A stretch of 64,000 nucleotides of DNA from Streptomyces canus (GCF_041435015.1 NZ_CP107989.1:6572001-6636000), one strand, 5' to 3'; positions 1 to 9,684 are shown, counted from the stretch's first letter. Made by a program: numbers and translations. The notes: generated by a model from the sequence alone, not told the origin.

Positions 1-578
1 GCACCGTCGCCCTTGACCCCCGCACCCGTCGCCGTATGCGCCTCAACGGCCGACTCGGGCCCACCGCACGGGGGTTCGCGATCGAGGCGGACCAGGTTTT
101 CTCGAACTGCCCGAAGTACCTGCAGCGGAGGACGTCATACGAGATCGTGGCCGACCGGCACCGAGGGGTTGCGCGGCACGGCGGTGAACTCACCCCAGGG
201 CAGGCCGAGTTCGTGTCGGCGGCCGACACCTTCTTCCTGGCCTCCGTGCACGAGGGCGGAGCCGACGTCAGCCACCGGGGCGGCAACCCCGGCTTCGTGC
301 GCGTCGATTCACCGGGCGAGCTCAGCTGGCGCGACTACCCGGGCAACTCGATGTTCCTGACCCTCGGCAACCTCGCCGCCGACCCCCGGGCCGGCCTGCT
401 GTTCCTCGACTGGACGACCGGCACGGCCCTCCAGCTGACCGGCGAGGCGAGCACCGAGTTCGGCGAGGACCGAAGGGTCCGATTCACCGTGCGGGAGACC
501 GTCGAGACCCCGTCGGCGCTCCCCCTGCGCTGGTCAGCGCCCGAATATTCACCGGCCAATCCGGACCCGGCGCACTAA
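1..578 (+). CDS. Pyridoxamine 5'-phosphate oxidase family protein (5' partial)
   Basis: This is the C-terminal part of a flavin-binding split-barrel protein. The frame is open from base 3 to the left edge, so the true start lies outside the window. The ATG at 36 is internal, because the residues before it (D-P-R-T-R-R-R-M) continue the family's usual 'dPrtRrRmRxNGr' run. Further on are an F-S-N-C-P-K-Y segment and a G-N-P-G-F region, and F-L-T-L-G-N-L resembles the FMN-binding core. Family members use FMN and reduce or oxidise small substrates in the cytoplasm; the substrate is unknown here. The stop codon overlaps the predicted -10 hexamer of the Nudix gene that follows. Confidence 0.8.
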   Translation, partial: TVALDPRTRRRMRLNGRLGPTARGFAIEADQVFSNCPKYLQRRTSYEIVADRHRGVARHGGELTPGQAEFVSAADTFFLASVHEGGADVSHRGGNPGFVRVDSPGELSWRDYPGNSMFLTLGNLAADPRAGLLFLDWTTGTALQLTGEASTEFGEDRRVRFTVRETVETPSALPLRWSAPEYSPANPDPAH

Positions 579-581
579 CTT
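576..581 (+). promoter_or_regulatory. Putative -10 element of a leaderless Nudix transcript
   Basis: The hexamer TAACTT is followed by exactly six bases (cctcgt) and then the ATG at 588. There is no Shine-Dalgarno sequence. It overlaps the TAA stop of the preceding gene. The geometry matches six other genes in the window. Confidence 0.4.
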
Positions 582-587
582 CCTCGT

Positions 588-1034
588 ATGCGCAAGACGT
601 TGAGGGTGGCGGCCTACGCCATATGCGTCCGTGACGGACAGATCCTGCTCGCCCGCTGGATCGACGGCGACCGGCGGGAATGGACGCTGCCGGGCGGCGG
701 CATGGACCATGGCGAGGATCCCCACGACACCGTCCTGCGGGAGGTGGACGAGGAGACGGGCTACCGCATCGAGGTCACCGGCCTGCTCGGTGTCAGGTCC
801 CGCCGGCACCCGCTCCGCCGCCGTTTCGGCCGCACCGTCGACCACCACGGTGTGGGGCTCATGTACGAGGCCCGAGTCACCGGCGGCGAGTTGCGATTCG
901 AGGTCGGCGGCTCCACGGACATGGCCCAGTGGCACGACCTCGACGCCGTACCGGGGCTGAACCGCGTGCCGCTGGTCGACTTCGGCCTGCGGCTGTGGCG
1001 GGAGCGGCCGGTGGCCGGGCGGCCCGCGGAATAG
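588..1034 (+). CDS. Nudix hydrolase
   Basis: This is a 148-residue cytoplasmic protein with a complete Nudix box at residues 37-59: G, five residues, E, seven residues, then R-E-V-D-E-E-T-G-Y. The glutamates in this helix bind the divalent metal. The family hydrolyses nucleoside diphosphates linked to another group, such as oxidised nucleotides, ADP-ribose or NADH; the sequence alone does not fix the substrate. The protein is a single domain of usual length. It starts 9 nt after the preceding oxidoreductase and has no Shine-Dalgarno, so translation is probably leaderless. Confidence 0.9.
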   Translation: MRKTLRVAAYAICVRDGQILLARWIDGDRREWTLPGGGMDHGEDPHDTVLREVDEETGYRIEVTGLLGVRSRRHPLRRRFGRTVDHHGVGLMYEARVTGGELRFEVGGSTDMAQWHDLDAVPGLNRVPLVDFGLRLWRERPVAGRPAE

Positions 1035-1265
1035 GTGTTGTACCCCGGAAGATGAACACGGAGTGACCGCCCCCGGGCCGTTCGACGAGCGATCCTGAAC
1101 GCGCAGGGTGGCCCAAGATCCACGTACGGTGATCGGCGTTGCGCGTTGCCGTCTCGTTCACGCACAGGTCATCCCCGGTGCCAAGCATCCAGAGCGAGCG
1201 GGAAATTCGCACCAGCGACTCCCGCGACCACTGCCGACGCAGTTCGCACTCGGGGAGATCGCGCC

Positions 1266-3029
1266 ATGTCGCGCATACGCTCTGTCGCCAGCACCACGCC
1301 GGCGGTCCACCGCCGTACCGTCCTCGCCGCCGCAGGCGCGGCCGCCGTCTCCGCGGGCGTCGGCTACGCCCTGCGGCCCACCGACAGCCAGGCGGCGACG
1401 ACCGCCGGCCCCGCCGAGGCGCCGGTGGCCCAGTCCGTCCACCAGGCCGCTCCGGTCGAGGCCCCCCTCGCCCCGTACACCCGCGGCACCACCGTCGCCT
1501 CCATCGCCGCCCCGCGCACGAGCTCCGGCTACCGGCGCCTCGGCGACGGCGCCGGCTGGAGCCGCAAGGTGCGTTCCGACCTCGCCGCCCCGAAGGCCGG
1601 GCGGGCCGGCCGCCGTACCCCGCTGGCCGCGTTCGTGCAGCTCACCGACCTGCATCTGATGGACAGCCAGCACCCGATGCGCCTGGAGTACCTGCGCTCG
1701 ACCGACGTGCACGCCTGGCGGCCCCAGGAGGCGCTGACCGTGCCGGGCGCGATCTCGCTCGTCGAGCGGATCAACGCCCTGCGGGGCGCCCCCGCCACCG
1801 GCGCCCCGCTCCAGTTCGCCATGACGACCGGCGACAACACGGACAACAACTCCCGCACCGAGCTGGACTGGTTCCTCACCGTCATGAGCGGCGGCCGCAT
1901 CACCCCCAACTCCGGGGACCCGCGCCACTACGAAGGCGTCCAGAACAGCGGCCTCAAGCAGTACTGGCAGCCCGACTCCAGCACCCGCGACGCCGACAAG
2001 CAGCTCGGCTTCCCGCATCTGACGGGCTATCTGGCCGCCGCGATCCGGGAGCTCAACAGCCCCGGCCTCAACATCCCCTGGTACTCCACGGTCGGCAACC
2101 ACGACAGCCTGCCGCTGGGCTGCTACGGCCACGGCGACTCCTGGCTCGCCGAGTACGCCGTCGGCGGCAAGAAGCTGATGTCGCTGCCCGCGTCCGAGGC
2201 GAAGAAGCTCCAGGACATGATCAGGAAGGCCAACGACCCCCAGGGCCACGCCTTCCGCGACCTGCTCAAGGCGCACGCCCGGAACATGCGCTCGGTCACC
2301 CCCGACGAGCGGCGCGCCCCCTACACCGCCCGCGACTACCTCACGGCCCACCTGGACCCCGCGCACCGGGGGGTGGGCCCGGTCGGCCACGGCTACTCCA
2401 CCGCCAACCTCGACGCCGGCACCCAGTACTACAGCTTCCGCATCGCCGACGACGTCATCGGCGTCAGCCTCGACACCACCGACCCGGGCGGCCACTACCA
2501 GGGGTCCATCGGCACCAAGCAGCTGCGGTGGCTGGACCGCACGCTGCGGGAGAACAAGGACTCCTACGTCGTCGTCTTCAGCCACCACACCAGCGACTCG
2601 ATGGACAACACCCGCCCCGACCCGGCCCACCCGGGCGAGCGCCGCCACAACGGCCAGGAGGTCGTCACCCTCCTCACCGGCCACAGCAACGTCCTGGCCT
2701 GGGTCAACGGGCACATCCACCGCAATGTGATCACCGCCCACTCGGCACCCGGTGGCCGTTCCTTCTGGGAGATCTCCACCGCTTCCCACATCGACTTCCC
2801 GCACCTCGCCCGGGTCATCGAGCTGACCGACAACAAGGACGGCACGATCTCCGTCTTCACCACCCTGGTCGAGTCCGCGGCCCCCCACCGCACCGACTTC
2901 GCCGACCTCTCCCAGACCGGCCTCGCGGCCCTGTACCGCGAACTGGCCTACAACGCCCCCGGTTCCAGCAACAAGCTCGGCGGCGGCTCGGGGGACCGGA
3001 ACACGGAGCTGGTTCTGAAGAAGGGCTGA
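1266..3029 (+). CDS. Tat-exported metallophosphoesterase
   Basis: A 587-residue calcineurin-like phosphoesterase resembling the TIGR03767 type. The motifs appear in order: D-L-H near residue 128, G-D-N with a nearby D near 186, G-N-H-D near 278, H-H near 440 and G-H-I-H near 483. Together they bind a two-metal centre. The N-terminus has a twin-arginine signal (H-R-R-T-V-L-A-A-A-G-A), so the folded enzyme is probably exported. I chose the ATG at 1266 because GGGGAG lies 9-14 nt upstream and the Tat signal starts right after it; the frame stays open upstream without a good site. The likely role is hydrolysis of extracellular phosphoesters. Confidence 0.88.
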   Translation: MSRIRSVASTTPAVHRRTVLAAAGAAAVSAGVGYALRPTDSQAATTAGPAEAPVAQSVHQAAPVEAPLAPYTRGTTVASIAAPRTSSGYRRLGDGAGWSRKVRSDLAAPKAGRAGRRTPLAAFVQLTDLHLMDSQHPMRLEYLRSTDVHAWRPQEALTVPGAISLVERINALRGAPATGAPLQFAMTTGDNTDNNSRTELDWFLTVMSGGRITPNSGDPRHYEGVQNSGLKQYWQPDSSTRDADKQLGFPHLTGYLAAAIRELNSPGLNIPWYSTVGNHDSLPLGCYGHGDSWLAEYAVGGKKLMSLPASEAKKLQDMIRKANDPQGHAFRDLLKAHARNMRSVTPDERRAPYTARDYLTAHLDPAHRGVGPVGHGYSTANLDAGTQYYSFRIADDVIGVSLDTTDPGGHYQGSIGTKQLRWLDRTLRENKDSYVVVFSHHTSDSMDNTRPDPAHPGERRHNGQEVVTLLTGHSNVLAWVNGHIHRNVITAHSAPGGRSFWEISTASHIDFPHLARVIELTDNKDGTISVFTTLVESAAPHRTDFADLSQTGLAALYRELAYNAPGSSNKLGGGSGDRNTELVLKKG

Positions 3030-3127
3030 AAACGGATCAACTCTTCTGATCACCTCAACCTTCCCTCGCGGGCGCGGGTCTCTCCCGCCGATCACGCTCG
3101 CCGAGCGTGCCCGAACAGGGGGAAGAG

Positions 3128-4270
3128 ATGACCGTACGTACGACTGTGCTGGTGGCGACGACGGCGGTGGCGCTCACGGCCGGGTTCGCCGCCCCGGCGC
3201 TGGCGGCCGGAACCGGGGCCGGTGACCATGACGCCACCCGGAAGGCCGTCCGCGCCGCCGTGAAGGACGGCGTCCCGGGTGTGACGCTGACGGCGAAGGA
3301 CGGCGGGAGCACCTGGTCGACCACCGCCGGGGCCGGCAACCTCACGACGCACGCGCCGCGTTCGGCGGACGACCGCTACCGCGTCGGCAGCATCACCAAG
3401 ACCTTCGTCTCCACGGTGCTGCTCCAACTGGAGGCGGAGGGACGGCTGTCGCTCGACGACACGGTGGAGAAGTGGCTGCCGGGCGTGGTCCACGGCAACG
3501 GCCACGACGGCAGCCGGATCACCGTCCGACAGCTCCTCAACCACACGAGCGGGATCTTCAACTACACGGCGGACGAGACGTTCGGGCGCACGTACTTCCT
3601 CAAGGACGGCTTCTTCGAGCACCGTTACGACACGAACTCGCCCCAGCAGCTCGTCGCGGTCGCCATGGCCCACAAGCCGGACTTCGCGCCGGGCACGTCG
3701 TGGAACTACTCCAACACCAACTACGTCGTGGCCGGCATGGTGATCCAGAAGGTCACCGGGCGGTCGTACGGCGAGGAGATCCGGCACCGCATCATCGCCC
3801 CGCTGCACCTGACCGCCACCTCGGTGCCGGGCACCCGTGTCACCGTCCCGCAGCCCAGCAGCCGGGCCTACTCCAAGCTGGCGCGGACGGCGACGGGACC
3901 GACGTACGACGTCACGAGGCTGAACCCCTCCCTCGCCTCCTCGGCGGGCGAGATGATCTCCGACTCGGCCGACCTGGACCGCTTCTACGCGGCCCTGCTG
4001 AAGGGCCGGCTGCTCCCGCCCCAGCAGCTGAAGGAGATGAAGACCACGGTGGCCGTCGAGGGCATCCCGAACGCCGGCTACGGCCTCGGTCTCATGGACC
4101 GCAAGCTCAGCTGCGGGGTCCACGTCTGGGGCCACGACGGCGGCATCCACGGCTCGAGCTCCGTGGCCGTGACCACGGCCGACGGCCGGCACTCCGTCGC
4201 CTTCAACTTCAACGGCGACTGGTCGGGGGACTCCGACGCGGTCGTCGAGGCGGAGTTCTGTGGCGAGTAG
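3128..4270 (+). CDS. Secreted serine hydrolase (D-Ala-D-Ala carboxypeptidase / class C beta-lactamase fold)
   Basis: A 380-residue protein with a cleavable signal peptide (hydrophobic core followed by A-P-A-L-A-A). The three penicillin-binding motifs are present: S-I-T-K with the nucleophile near Ser88, Y-S-N near Tyr194 and H-D-G near His335. The protein should act outside the membrane on D-amino-acid peptides, esters or beta-lactams; family members cannot be told apart by sequence alone. The ATG at 3128 follows a purine-rich GGGGGAAGAG site, so it is preferred over the upstream GTG at 3107. It is preceded by the phosphoesterase but separated by 98 nt, so operon membership is uncertain. Confidence 0.88.
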   Translation: MTVRTTVLVATTAVALTAGFAAPALAAGTGAGDHDATRKAVRAAVKDGVPGVTLTAKDGGSTWSTTAGAGNLTTHAPRSADDRYRVGSITKTFVSTVLLQLEAEGRLSLDDTVEKWLPGVVHGNGHDGSRITVRQLLNHTSGIFNYTADETFGRTYFLKDGFFEHRYDTNSPQQLVAVAMAHKPDFAPGTSWNYSNTNYVVAGMVIQKVTGRSYGEEIRHRIIAPLHLTATSVPGTRVTVPQPSSRAYSKLARTATGPTYDVTRLNPSLASSAGEMISDSADLDRFYAALLKGRLLPPQQLKEMKTTVAVEGIPNAGYGLGLMDRKLSCGVHVWGHDGGIHGSSSVAVTTADGRHSVAFNFNGDWSGDSDAVVEAEFCGE

Positions 4271-4389
4271 TCGCACCGACTCGGACACGAAGCACGCAGT
4301 TCATCCGGACGTAATGTCCGTACCGCCTCATATCGGCTAACCCGCACTTCACGGGGATGGCTCGATCTGTGTGCAAGGCGGGTGGTCGT

Positions 4390-5598
4390 GTGCGTACGGG
4401 ACACGAACTGCGAGTGCTGTCGGTGTACGAGGGTTTCTTCTCCGGTGGGGCCCGGATCGTGCACAGCGACATCGTGCTGGGCCTTACCGAGGGAGGCCAG
4501 CACCATCAGGTGCTGAGCCTGTACGGCGAGGTCCACCGGGAGGCGACCCGGCAGCGGATGGAGGACGACACCTGCTATCGGGCGCTGACCGCGGCCGGAG
4601 TGGGCGTCACGTCCCTCGGGCGCACCTTCCGGAGCACCGGCGTTTCGGTCGGCTTCACCGGACCGGAGCTGGCCGGAACGGCCCGGGCGACGGCCGGCGC
4701 GGACGTCGTCCTCTCCCTCAAGGAACAGCCCCTGGCGCTGCTCAACCAGGCGGGCCTGCCGCGCCGCCCGGTCGTGGTCTGTCTGCACCGCTCCGATCCG
4801 GAGAACCAGGGCGCCGCCCTCGACGAACTGAAGGCGGCCATCGCCGACGGCACGGTCGTCGCCTGCGTCTGCTGCGCCGAGTCGACCCGGGCCGCGTACC
4901 GGGCCGCCGGGATCCCGTCCCACCTGCTGCACGTGATCCCCAACGGCGTCGACCTCTTCCGCTTCCGCCCCGACGCGGCCCGCCGCCTCGCGGTCCGCAC
5001 GGGGCTCGGCATCGACCCCGCGGCCCCCGTGGTCGTCTTCGCCGCCCGTTACGACGGCATGAAGAACGTCCCCCTGCTGCTCGCCGCCGCCCGCGCCTGG
5101 CTCGGCCGGGTCCCGGACGGGCAGGTGCTGATGTGCGGGGCGGGCATGACGGCGGAGAACCCCGGGCTCGCCGCGGACCTCGCGACGGCGTTCGAAGGTG
5201 CGAGGGCCCTGGCGGACCGGGGGGTGCGCCTGCTGGGCGTCCGACGTGACATGGAGATGCTGTACGCCGCGTCCGACGTCGTCGCCCTCACGTCCGCCTG
5301 GGGCGAGGCGGCCCCGCTGTGCCTGATCGAGGGCATGATGTGCGGCGCGGTCCCGGTGGCGACGGACGTCGGCGACAGCGCGGCGATCGTGGCGGGCCAC
5401 GGCCTGGTCACGGCCCCGGACCCGGAGGTGATCGCGGCGGCCTGGTCACAGGCGGTGGCCGCGCGCGCCGACCTCGCCCCGGCCCTCGCGGCGAGCCGCG
5501 AACGCTTCAGCCGTACGAGGATGATCGCGTCGTACGCGGCCCTGCTGGACCGCGCCGCCACGGGCACCCTCCGCCCCGCCCTGCCCGACCTGCTCTAG
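4390..5598 (+). CDS. Glycosyltransferase family 4
   Basis: A retaining GT-B glycosyltransferase of about 402 residues. The N-terminal half has a glycine-rich start (S-V-Y-E-G-F-F-S-G-G-A). The C-terminal half carries the nucleotide-sugar signature E-G-M-M-C-G-A-V-P-V-A-T-D, with the E-x7-E type spacing of GT4 enzymes. I-P-N-G-V-D sits at the domain junction. It probably transfers a sugar from a nucleotide donor to a glycan, lipid or small molecule; donor and acceptor are unknown. The GTG at 4390 follows AAGGCGGGTGG; the ATG at 4357 is in frame but has no spaced ribosome site. There is no neighbouring polysaccharide gene. Confidence 0.8.
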   Translation: MRTGHELRVLSVYEGFFSGGARIVHSDIVLGLTEGGQHHQVLSLYGEVHREATRQRMEDDTCYRALTAAGVGVTSLGRTFRSTGVSVGFTGPELAGTARATAGADVVLSLKEQPLALLNQAGLPRRPVVVCLHRSDPENQGAALDELKAAIADGTVVACVCCAESTRAAYRAAGIPSHLLHVIPNGVDLFRFRPDAARRLAVRTGLGIDPAAPVVVFAARYDGMKNVPLLLAAARAWLGRVPDGQVLMCGAGMTAENPGLAADLATAFEGARALADRGVRLLGVRRDMEMLYAASDVVALTSAWGEAAPLCLIEGMMCGAVPVATDVGDSAAIVAGHGLVTAPDPEVIAAAWSQAVAARADLAPALAASRERFSRTRMIASYAALLDRAATGTLRPALPDLL

Positions 5599-5616
5599 CG
5601 GCCGCACGCGCGCGAC

Positions 5617-5656
5617 GAGGAGGGGCCCCGGCTCCCCGGCGCCGTGGCCCCTCCTC
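5617..5656. terminator. Bidirectional terminator between convergent genes
   Basis: An 11-bp perfect stem (5617-5627 with 5646-5656) encloses an 18-nt loop. It sits between the stops of the glycosyltransferase and of the nuclease-fold gene on the other strand. Confidence 0.7.
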
Positions 5657-5682
5657 TCCCCTCCTGATCCCGCCCCGGCCCG

Positions 5683-6744
5683 TCACTGACGGGGCAGCAC
5701 CACGACGTACGCGGCGGGATCCCGGTCGCCGGAGGCCATGAGGGCCGTACGGACCACGGTCGCCTGCTGTTCCATCGCGTCCCGGAGTTTGCGGGGGGTG
5801 ATGTGGACGACGGTGATGCCGAGGCGCTCCAGGTGTTCGCGCTTGCGGGCGTACTCGGACCACAGGTCGTCGTCGTCCTGCCGGTGGCCCTGCCGGGGCG
5901 CGCGGGTGTCGAGCTCGACCGCCACCGCCTGCTCCGGCCAGTACGCGTCCAGGCCCCCCAGGTGCGGCCCGCCCGGCAGCCTCAGATCCACGTTCCACAC
6001 CGGGTCCGGGAGGCCGTACTCCTGGACCATGCGGTACAGGCGGTCCTCCGCGATGGCGCGGCCCTCGGCGAGCAGGGAGTCCACCGCGTCCACCACGTGC
6101 GGGCGGCCGAGCAGCCGGGCCTCGTTCAGCTCCCGGACGACGGCGGCCGGTTCGCAGTGGCCGCCACGGACCGCCTCCGTCAGCAGCCGGCGTACCGCGC
6201 CCGCGTCCGTCAGTTCGGTGACCGCGTCGGCCAGGGCGCGCGGGACCGGGGCAACCGGGACGCCGGTGACCTGTTCGGCGGCCGGGAGCGTCGACGTGCG
6301 GACGACCCGCGCGCCGCGCGCCGCGCGCAGCCGGCGCATCCTCGGGACCAGGACGTCGATCCGCTCCAGGGAGAGCAGCGGCGGGGTCGAGCTGAAGCCG
6401 TGCAGCGTCAGCGCCGCGAGGCCGGTGATCATCGCCTCCGCGTACACCGGGCGGTGCGGGTCCTCCGCGCCCGGCTGCGTCGGGACCCCGGCGGCGGTCT
6501 CCCGTGCCGCGTACATCAGCACCGCGTGCAGGCGCTCCTCGCTGGTCGGCGGGCCCGGGTGGAGCAGGAAGACACCCGGGAGGATCTGCTGCCAGGGGCC
6601 GCCGGGCCGGCACTGCTCGTTCGCTTCGGCGACCGAGACGCCGCTCGTGCGGAGCCGGCCGGCCGTCGCGACACGGCGGTGCACCTCGGAGAGGTGACGC
6701 AGGGGGCGGGGGGAGAGCGGGGGGAGCGGGGCGTTGTGGTTCAT
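5683..6744 (-). CDS. Hypothetical protein with DUF559/Vsr-like nuclease-fold C-terminus
   Basis: A 353-residue protein of a type common in Streptomyces. The N-terminal ~100 residues look like a winged-helix region similar to AbiEi antitoxins (A-N-E-Q-C-R...L-P-G-V-F-L-L-H-P-G). The middle (A-D-A-V-T-E-L...V-R-R-L-L-T-E-A-V-R) is also AbiEi-like. The last ~110 residues contain L-D-A-Y-W-P-E, then V-A-V-E-L-D, then a helix with R-K-R-E-H-L-E-R-L-G and a final strand V-V-H-I-T-P. That is the order of a PD-(D/E)XK nuclease core as in DUF559. No partner toxin is adjacent. The ATG at 6744 was chosen because upstream residues look untranslated. Function unknown. Confidence 0.7.
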   Translation of the reverse strand: MNHNAPLPPLSPRPLRHLSEVHRRVATAGRLRTSGVSVAEANEQCRPGGPWQQILPGVFLLHPGPPTSEERLHAVLMYAARETAAGVPTQPGAEDPHRPVYAEAMITGLAALTLHGFSSTPPLLSLERIDVLVPRMRRLRAARGARVVRTSTLPAAEQVTGVPVAPVPRALADAVTELTDAGAVRRLLTEAVRGGHCEPAAVVRELNEARLLGRPHVVDAVDSLLAEGRAIAEDRLYRMVQEYGLPDPVWNVDLRLPGGPHLGGLDAYWPEQAVAVELDTRAPRQGHRQDDDDLWSEYARKREHLERLGITVVHITPRKLRDAMEQQATVVRTALMASGDRDPAAYVVVLPRQ

Positions 6745-6858
6745 GCAGCGGAGATTCCCGCGTCCGGTCCGCCCGATAACCGCTGTTACACGCCTGTCGA
6801 CACATACGGACAAGGCAGCACTAAAGGACGGGTGTTCGGGTGCCGAGTAGGGAGCGAA

Positions 6859-6891
6859 AACCCCTGGTCCATTCGGGTGGGACCAGGGGTT
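6859..6891 (-). terminator. Terminator downstream of pepN
   Basis: Perfect 12-bp arms (6859-6870 and 6880-6891, AACCCCTGGTCC and its complement) surround a 9-nt loop, 60 nt beyond the pepN stop codon. It could act in both directions. Confidence 0.65.
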
Positions 6892-6950
6892 ACGGCTGCT
6901 ATTGAACGGATTTCGTAACGGCTACCCGGAGCCCAGGCTCAGGCCAAAGG

Positions 6951-9548
6951 TCAGCCGTGGTTGACGGCCTGCGCATCGCACTCCTGCCCCCGCAGCGCCC
7001 GCGCCAGATCGTCCCGCCCTTCCAGCACCAGCCTGCGCAGCGCCGGCGCCGCGTCCTCGTGGGCCGCGAGCCACGCGTCGGCCGCGTCCAGCGTCCTCCG
7101 CGGGTCCTGGAGGGAGGGGAACAGCCCGGAGACGGTGTTCATCGCGATCTGGATCGAGCGGTCCTGCCAGACCCGCTCGATCACCGCGAAGTACTTCTCC
7201 GTGTAGGGCTCCAGCAGATGGCGCTGGGAGGGCTGGGTGAACCCCGAGATGGTCGCCTCGGCCAGGGCGTTGGAGAGCGCGTCGGACTCCACGACCTGCG
7301 CCCACGCCTGCGCCTTAACCGCCTCGGACGGACGGGCGGCCAGGCAGCGGACCTGATGGCGCTTGCCGGACGCGGTGTCGTCGCGGGCGAGTTCGGCTGC
7401 CAGCGCCTTCTCGTCGGCCAGGCCCCCCACGGTCAGCGGCTGCAGGAACGCCCACCGCAGCTCCTGGTCGACGTCCAGCCCGTCGATGGTCGCCGTGCCG
7501 TCCAGCAGGCCCTGCAACAGGTCCAGGCCGGCCCTGCTCTCGGCCGTCCGCGCGAAGAACCGCGCCCACGCCAGCTGCTGCTCGCTGCCCGGCCCGGCGG
7601 CGAGCAGCTCCCGCTCGGCCCCCTCGGCGAGCAGCCCCGCACCCCGCTCGCGCCACTCGGGCGCCGCGTAGTGCACGACCGCCGACTCGGCCCAGGCATG
7701 CAGCATCTGCAGGACGCCGATGTCGGACTCGCGGCCCGCGAAGCGCAGCACGATGTCGATGAACTCCCTGGCCGGCAGCAGCGCGTCCCGCGTCATGTTC
7801 CACAGCGCCGACCAGCACAGGGCCCGGGCGAGCGGGTCGGTGAGGTCACCGAGCCCCGACTTCAGGGTCTCCAGGGAGCCCGCGTCGAAGCGGGTCTTGC
7901 AGTACGTCAGGTCGTCGTCGTTGACGAGCACGAGCTCGGGCGCCTCGGCGCCGGCCAACTCCGCCACGACCGTCCGCGGGCCGTCGACGTCCACCTCGGC
8001 GCGCGCGTACCGCTCCAGAGCCCCTTCGGGCGTACGGCGGTACAGGCCCACCGCCACCCGGTGCGGCCGCAGCTCCGGGTGGTCCGCCGGGGCAAGAGCA
8101 GCCGCCTCCTGCACGACCGCCAGCTCGTCGACCCGCCCCTCGGCACTCAACAGCACCTGCGGGGTGAGGGAGTTGACCCCGGCCGTCTGGAGCCAGGACC
8201 GCGCCCACGCGCCCATGTCCCGCCCGCTGGTCTCCTCGAGCACCGACAGCAGATCGCCGAGGCGTGTGTTGCCGTACGCGTGCCGCTTGAAGTAGCGCCG
8301 CGCGCCCTCCAGGAACGCGTCCTGGCCTACGTACGCGACGAGCTGCTTCAGTACGGAGGCGCCCTTGGCGTAGGTGATGCCGTCGAAGTTGAGCTTGGCG
8401 TCCTGGAGGTCGCGGATGTCGGCGGTGATGGGGTGCGTGGAGGGCAGCTGGTCGGCGCGGTAGGCCCAGGCCTTGCGGCGGTTGGCGAAGGTGATCCAGG
8501 CGTCCTTGAAGCGGGTCGCGCCGACGTTCGCGAAGGTGCCCATGAAGTCCGCGAAGGACTCCTTCAGCCACAGGTCGTCCCACCAGACCATGGTGACCAG
8601 GTCGCCGAACCACATGTGCGCCATCTCGTGCAGGATGACGTTGGCCCGGCCCTCGTAGGACGCCTGGGTGACCTTGCCCCGGAAGATGAACTCCTCGCGG
8701 AAGGTGACGAGCCCCGGGTTCTCCATCGCGCCGAGGTTGTACTCGGGCACGAACGCCTGGTCGTACTTCCCGAAGGGGTACGGGTAGTCGAAGTGGTCGT
8801 GGAAGAAGTCCAGGCCCTGCTTGGTGACCAGGAAGACGTCGTCGGAGTCGAAGTGGGGGGCGAGCCCCTTGCGGCACAGGGCACCGAGGGGGATCTCCAG
8901 CCGGGTGCCGTCCTCGAAGACGCGCTCGTAGGAGTCCGTCACGTAGTGGTACGGCCCCGCCACCACACAGGTGATGTACGTCGAGATCGGCTTCGTCTCC
9001 GCGAACCGCCACACGCCGTCGCTCTCCGCGCCGACCCCGTTGCTCCAGACCACCCATCCCTGCGGCGCCCGCACCTCGAAGCGGAAGGGCGCCTTGAGGT
9101 CCGGCTGCTCGAAGTTCGCGAAGACGCGGCGCGAGTCGGCCGGCTCGTACTGCGTGTAGAGGTAGACCTCGCCGTCCTCGGGATCGACGAAGCGGTGCAT
9201 GCCCTCGCCGGTGCGGGAGTAGGCGCACTGGGCGTCGACGACCAGTTCGTTGTCGGCGGCCAGGTCCTCCAGGGCGATCCGGGAGCCGTCGAAGACCGCG
9301 CCCGGGTCGAGGTCCCGGCCGTTCAGCGAGACCGCCGTGACGCTCGGCGCGATCAGGTCCGCGAAGCTCGTGGCCCCCGGCTCGTTGCACCGGAAGCGGA
9401 TCGTGGTCACGGACCGGAAGGTGCGCGGGCCGTCCCCGACCTGGTCGCCGACCGCCGAGCGCAGGTCGAGGGACACGTCGTACCCGTCGACGGACAGCAG
9501 GGCGGCCCGCTCCCGGGCCTCGTCGCGGGACAGATTCTCACCGGGCAC
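6951..9548 (-). CDS. pepN: Aminopeptidase N (M1 family)
   Basis: An 865-residue cytoplasmic zinc aminopeptidase that removes N-terminal residues from peptides during protein turnover. The substrate-anchoring G-A-M-E-N motif is followed by the zinc site H-E-M-A-H with its downstream glutamate (W-L-K-E-S-F-A-D-F). The long C-terminal helical (ERAP1-like) domain is complete. The GTG at 9548 is preferred: it follows GAGGGAG with an 8-nt gap and gives the usual V-P-G-E-N-L-S-R-D-E-A start. Two upstream ATGs (9578, 9614) are in frame but lack a site. It is transcribed alone and divergently from the DsbA-like gene. Confidence 0.95.
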   Translation of the reverse strand: MPGENLSRDEARERAALLSVDGYDVSLDLRSAVGDQVGDGPRTFRSVTTIRFRCNEPGATSFADLIAPSVTAVSLNGRDLDPGAVFDGSRIALEDLAADNELVVDAQCAYSRTGEGMHRFVDPEDGEVYLYTQYEPADSRRVFANFEQPDLKAPFRFEVRAPQGWVVWSNGVGAESDGVWRFAETKPISTYITCVVAGPYHYVTDSYERVFEDGTRLEIPLGALCRKGLAPHFDSDDVFLVTKQGLDFFHDHFDYPYPFGKYDQAFVPEYNLGAMENPGLVTFREEFIFRGKVTQASYEGRANVILHEMAHMWFGDLVTMVWWDDLWLKESFADFMGTFANVGATRFKDAWITFANRRKAWAYRADQLPSTHPITADIRDLQDAKLNFDGITYAKGASVLKQLVAYVGQDAFLEGARRYFKRHAYGNTRLGDLLSVLEETSGRDMGAWARSWLQTAGVNSLTPQVLLSAEGRVDELAVVQEAAALAPADHPELRPHRVAVGLYRRTPEGALERYARAEVDVDGPRTVVAELAGAEAPELVLVNDDDLTYCKTRFDAGSLETLKSGLGDLTDPLARALCWSALWNMTRDALLPAREFIDIVLRFAGRESDIGVLQMLHAWAESAVVHYAAPEWRERGAGLLAEGAERELLAAGPGSEQQLAWARFFARTAESRAGLDLLQGLLDGTATIDGLDVDQELRWAFLQPLTVGGLADEKALAAELARDDTASGKRHQVRCLAARPSEAVKAQAWAQVVESDALSNALAEATISGFTQPSQRHLLEPYTEKYFAVIERVWQDRSIQIAMNTVSGLFPSLQDPRRTLDAADAWLAAHEDAAPALRRLVLEGRDDLARALRGQECDAQAVNHG

Positions 9549-9684
9549 GGGCGGTACTCCCTCGGGTGTGTTCAGCATGCGGACAGGCCCGATCCTGCCA
9601 TGTGCTCCTGACATCGGTCAGCCGGGAATGGGGTGGGCGACGAGCGGTGTTGCGGGTTGAAACGAACACTTCTCTAGGAGACCC

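Noticed and set aside
6957..9611. 884-codon open frame opposite pepN
   Set aside because: It is the mirror of a real, motif-rich gene; the composition is dominated by R, G and V and no family is recognisable.
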